This document shows positions 62,318 to 64,000 of a stretch of DNA of 64,000 nucleotides, piece after piece. Position 1 is the stretch's first letter, and every line of letters starts with the position of its first letter. The notes under the pieces were generated by a model that ran no database searches, was not told the origin of the DNA, and worked only from the letters and a program-made list of their open reading frames with translations. Both the position numbers and the translations under genes were made by a program. The stretch comes from Sphingobacterium griseoflavum (GTDB lineage Bacteria; Bacteroidota; Bacteroidia; Sphingobacteriales; Sphingobacteriaceae): NCBI RefSeq assembly GCF_014653155.1, contig NZ_BNAF01000003.1, positions 124,001 to 188,000 on the forward strand, written 5' to 3'.

Positions 62318-62436
62318 CGCTCTGAACAATATTTAACTTCATCCCAATTCTTCTGCCATTTTTTGCGCCAAGTAAATGGCCTTCCACAGGCTGCGCAAAT
62401 CTTCTGCGGTAGATCATGCTTTTTAACCCCGTTCAT
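62293..62436 (-). CDS. DUF2256 small zinc-ribbon-like protein
   Basis: A 47-residue protein starting [20 protein letters not shown]. CxxC (residues 14-17), [17 protein letters not shown] and SERC (residues 37-41) reproduce the short DUF2256 family almost end to end; the four Cys probably bind zinc. Its start overlaps the end of the DUF4385 gene by 14 nt and its end overlaps the RNA-ligase-like gene, so the three are translationally coupled. Confidence 0.88.
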   Translation of the reverse strand: MNGVKKHDLPQKICAACGRPFTWRKKWQKNWDEVKYCSERCKRSKTA

Positions 62437-62908
62437 CTTTCCATTGCTTTTTCATTGCAGCATATTGCGCATTGGCCTCGGCCTGCTTCCATCGTTTATA
62501 AAACACGTCTGCAGCAGCGGCCTTTTCCAAATCGCCGGTGCCGCGTTCCAGTAGGGCATAATCCTGATCCTTATCGTACTTTTTCCCTCCCTTGTAGTTC
62601 GCATAGCGTCTTGCGCGCGTATAGCCCATCTGCAAATACTTGCGAGCCATGTCTGCGCCGACAAAATCAGCTGCTTTTAGATAGTCCTCGAACATCGCGA
62701 AGATCGTATCACTACTTTCCTCGGCAATGGCTTCGGTCTTGAAGCGCCAGTGCTGGCCAATCTCCGATTTATACGGCTCACAGATCAGCACGCCCTGCTC
62801 CCCCTTACCCACACGGTATTTCCATGGGCTCGCTCGATAGTTGATATCGGGCTTCCATGGATAGTCCTTTTTATCGAAGTTCAGGTAGCTCGGCTGTCTA
62901 CTTTTCAT
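62423..62908 (-). CDS. DUF4385-family protein
   Basis: About 161 residues from the ATG at 62908 ([27 protein letters not shown] is within a frame opening at 62932). The conserved order [68 protein letters not shown] is that of DUF4385, a cytoplasmic family of unknown role. It heads the DUF4385/DUF2256/2H/DUF3253 group. Confidence 0.85.
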   Translation of the reverse strand: MKSRQPSYLNFDKKDYPWKPDINYRASPWKYRVGKGEQGVLICEPYKSEIGQHWRFKTEAIAEESSDTIFAMFEDYLKAADFVGADMARKYLQMGYTRARRYANYKGGKKYDKDQDYALLERGTGDLEKAAAADVFYKRWKQAEANAQYAAMKKQWKDERG

Positions 62909-63076
62909 ATAATTAATCCCATCGCTATACATATAAGACCCTTTTTATGTAGGAAGAGTTTGGTAAGAGCTATGGTATTTTTATAGAGGTCTTTATTCGC
63001 CAGATAAATAACTGTTTGCAATACCAACATTGACAAGGTTTTAAGCTACACCATCAACAACAACGTGGGTTTAGGT

Positions 63077-64000
63077 TTATTTTCCATCGAGCCAATGTAT
63101 AATATTTAGAAGAAATTGCGCATTTTGTGCCGCTGCGGGATGATTCATACCTCTTTTTTCGCTTTTGATACCCTGAAGCTGCGCAGAAAATGGCGCACCG
63201 TCACCAAATATAACTATCCTACCTTTTCCAAATTTCAAATATGCCCCGTTCACCAAACCTCTTCCCGAGATATAGGGAAGGGTGTTGGGCAGGGGGCGTT
63301 TTATCTGCGAAACATCGGTTGGCAGATAAATACGATAATCCTCGCCCAATACAGAAATGGCCTGGGCGTTAGGGGGCACAATAAAGCCTGTGCCACCCCA
63401 ACACATCATGCTGTCTATTTCTTTGCCCGGCGGGTCAGTAATCTCATTTGAGGTAAGCGTCTTTCTCTGCTTTGAAAACAATTCTGGCAATCCATCCTTT
63501 CTAAGTGCGAAACCATTGACAATATTGATTCCGAATCTTCCCGCCAAATCGTTAACAGAGGCGCCGCAGGGCATATGATCCGTGATAAGAAATAGCCTTC
63601 CACCCGCGGCAACCCAACTGGATAATGCATCGATTTCCTGCTCAGAAAAAGCTGATCTTGCCGGCAAATTCCAATCTTCCATATCATACATCGCATTTAC
63701 CGTTACAAATATTTTTCCTTTTGCCAAAAGATCTGGGCTCAAATTCTCCGTGGTGCTTGCTATATGATAGCCATCTTCCAGCAGCAACCTACGGAACGCT
63801 GAGTAGGTTCCCTTTAACGTTGCTGCATTATTATGTGCTTCATCAAACAAAATCAGTGGCCCACCAGCTTCCTTGTACATGGGGGAAACTAGTGTGTAAT
63901 GAAAATTCTCATCGGATACCTGTTGTGCAATGCTGTAGGCATGCCCTATGATCGCCGCTAACCCTATAACAAGAAATCTTCTTTGTATCTTCTGCTTTGT
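63077..64000 (-). CDS. DUF4350-like exported protein, 5' end outside the window
   Basis: The frame runs to the window edge. The last readable codons give a hydrophobic signal-like stretch (RRFLVIGLAAIIGHAYSIAQQ), so the start lies only a few codons beyond 64000. The readable 307 residues contain GGPLILFDEAHNNAATLKGTY, GKIFVTVNAMYD, ALSSWVAAGGRLFLITDHMP and KGRIVIFGDGAPFSAQL, the GATase-like Rossmann pattern of DUF4350/GldG-like periplasmic domains. No enzyme activity is known. An internal ATG at 63880 would remove the signal and is not the start. Confidence 0.75.
   Translation of the reverse strand, partial: TKQKIQRRFLVIGLAAIIGHAYSIAQQVSDENFHYTLVSPMYKEAGGPLILFDEAHNNAATLKGTYSAFRRLLLEDGYHIASTTENLSPDLLAKGKIFVTVNAMYDMEDWNLPARSAFSEQEIDALSSWVAAGGRLFLITDHMPCGASVNDLAGRFGINIVNGFALRKDGLPELFSKQRKTLTSNEITDPPGKEIDSMMCWGGTGFIVPPNAQAISVLGEDYRIYLPTDVSQIKRPLPNTLPYISGRGLVNGAYLKFGKGRIVIFGDGAPFSAQLQGIKSEKRGMNHPAAAQNAQFLLNIIHWLDGK

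Overview
The window comes from a member of the Bacteroidota, most likely a Sphingobacteriaceae (Sphingobacterium/Pedobacter-like). The evidence is SusC/SusD pairs, TonB receptors with carboxypeptidase-like N-terminal extensions, many lipoproteins, TTG-N18/19-TAnnTTTG-type promoters and the near absence of Shine-Dalgarno sites. There are no rRNA or tRNA genes. The genus is an inference from protein style, not from a marker gene.

Layout. 0.2-2.6 kb: an autoregulated GbsR/MarR-type operon (regulator, DCC/DUF393 thiol oxidoreductase, TIGR01777-type epimerase). 2.8-9.5 kb: a small polysaccharide-utilisation locus (SusC, SusD, a carbohydrate-binding lipoprotein, a GH43 lipoprotein). 10.3-20.0 kb: a RiPP operon for a linear azol(in)e-type peptide. 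It starts with a 56-residue precursor whose Cys/Ser/Thr-rich core resembles thiazolyl-peptide cores. A strong hairpin follows, then an E1-like RRE protein, a YcaO with a C-terminal PxPxP, a SagB-type oxidase, a PqqD-like/M50 membrane protease, an ABC exporter pair, two tandem TPR-like paralogues and a TonB receptor. 20.2-38.9 kb: mixed chromosomal genes (S41 peptidases, WYL regulator, YdeI, Rid, GNAT, serine hydrolase) with two long gene-poor stretches holding remnants. 38.9-50.3 kb: a minus-strand genome-maintenance/defence-like block (SbcD, SbcC, WYL-like and KTSC-like small proteins, OLD-family ATPase-TOPRIM nuclease, a 15-residue repeat protein, a large SF1 helicase). 50.7-59.8 kb: a secretion island with a C39-peptidase ABC transporter (PCAT), an HlyD-type adaptor and two divergently placed exported proteins. 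Each exported protein starts with an almost superimposable double-glycine leader, continues with an acidic linker and ends in an HExxH domain. An IspD/TarI-like cytidylyltransferase and a LicD-type phosphotransferase sit inside the island. 60.2-64 kb: a second copy of a 1.1-kb module also present at 20.8-21.8 kb, a compact four-gene operon of small proteins, and a gene running off the end.

Two systems stand out. The first is the azole-RiPP operon, where export (ABC), outer-membrane traffic (TonB receptor) and processing (M50) genes follow the precursor in one transcription unit. The second is the PCAT island, which appears built to cleave and export whole metallopeptidase-like proteins rather than small bacteriocins; each cargo gene is followed 11-12 nt later by a gene for a signal-peptide protein that could be its immunity partner. 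A third observation is a family of three short, promoter-plus-terminator RNA units with near-identical RNA sequence and an exactly conserved 18-nt promoter spacer.
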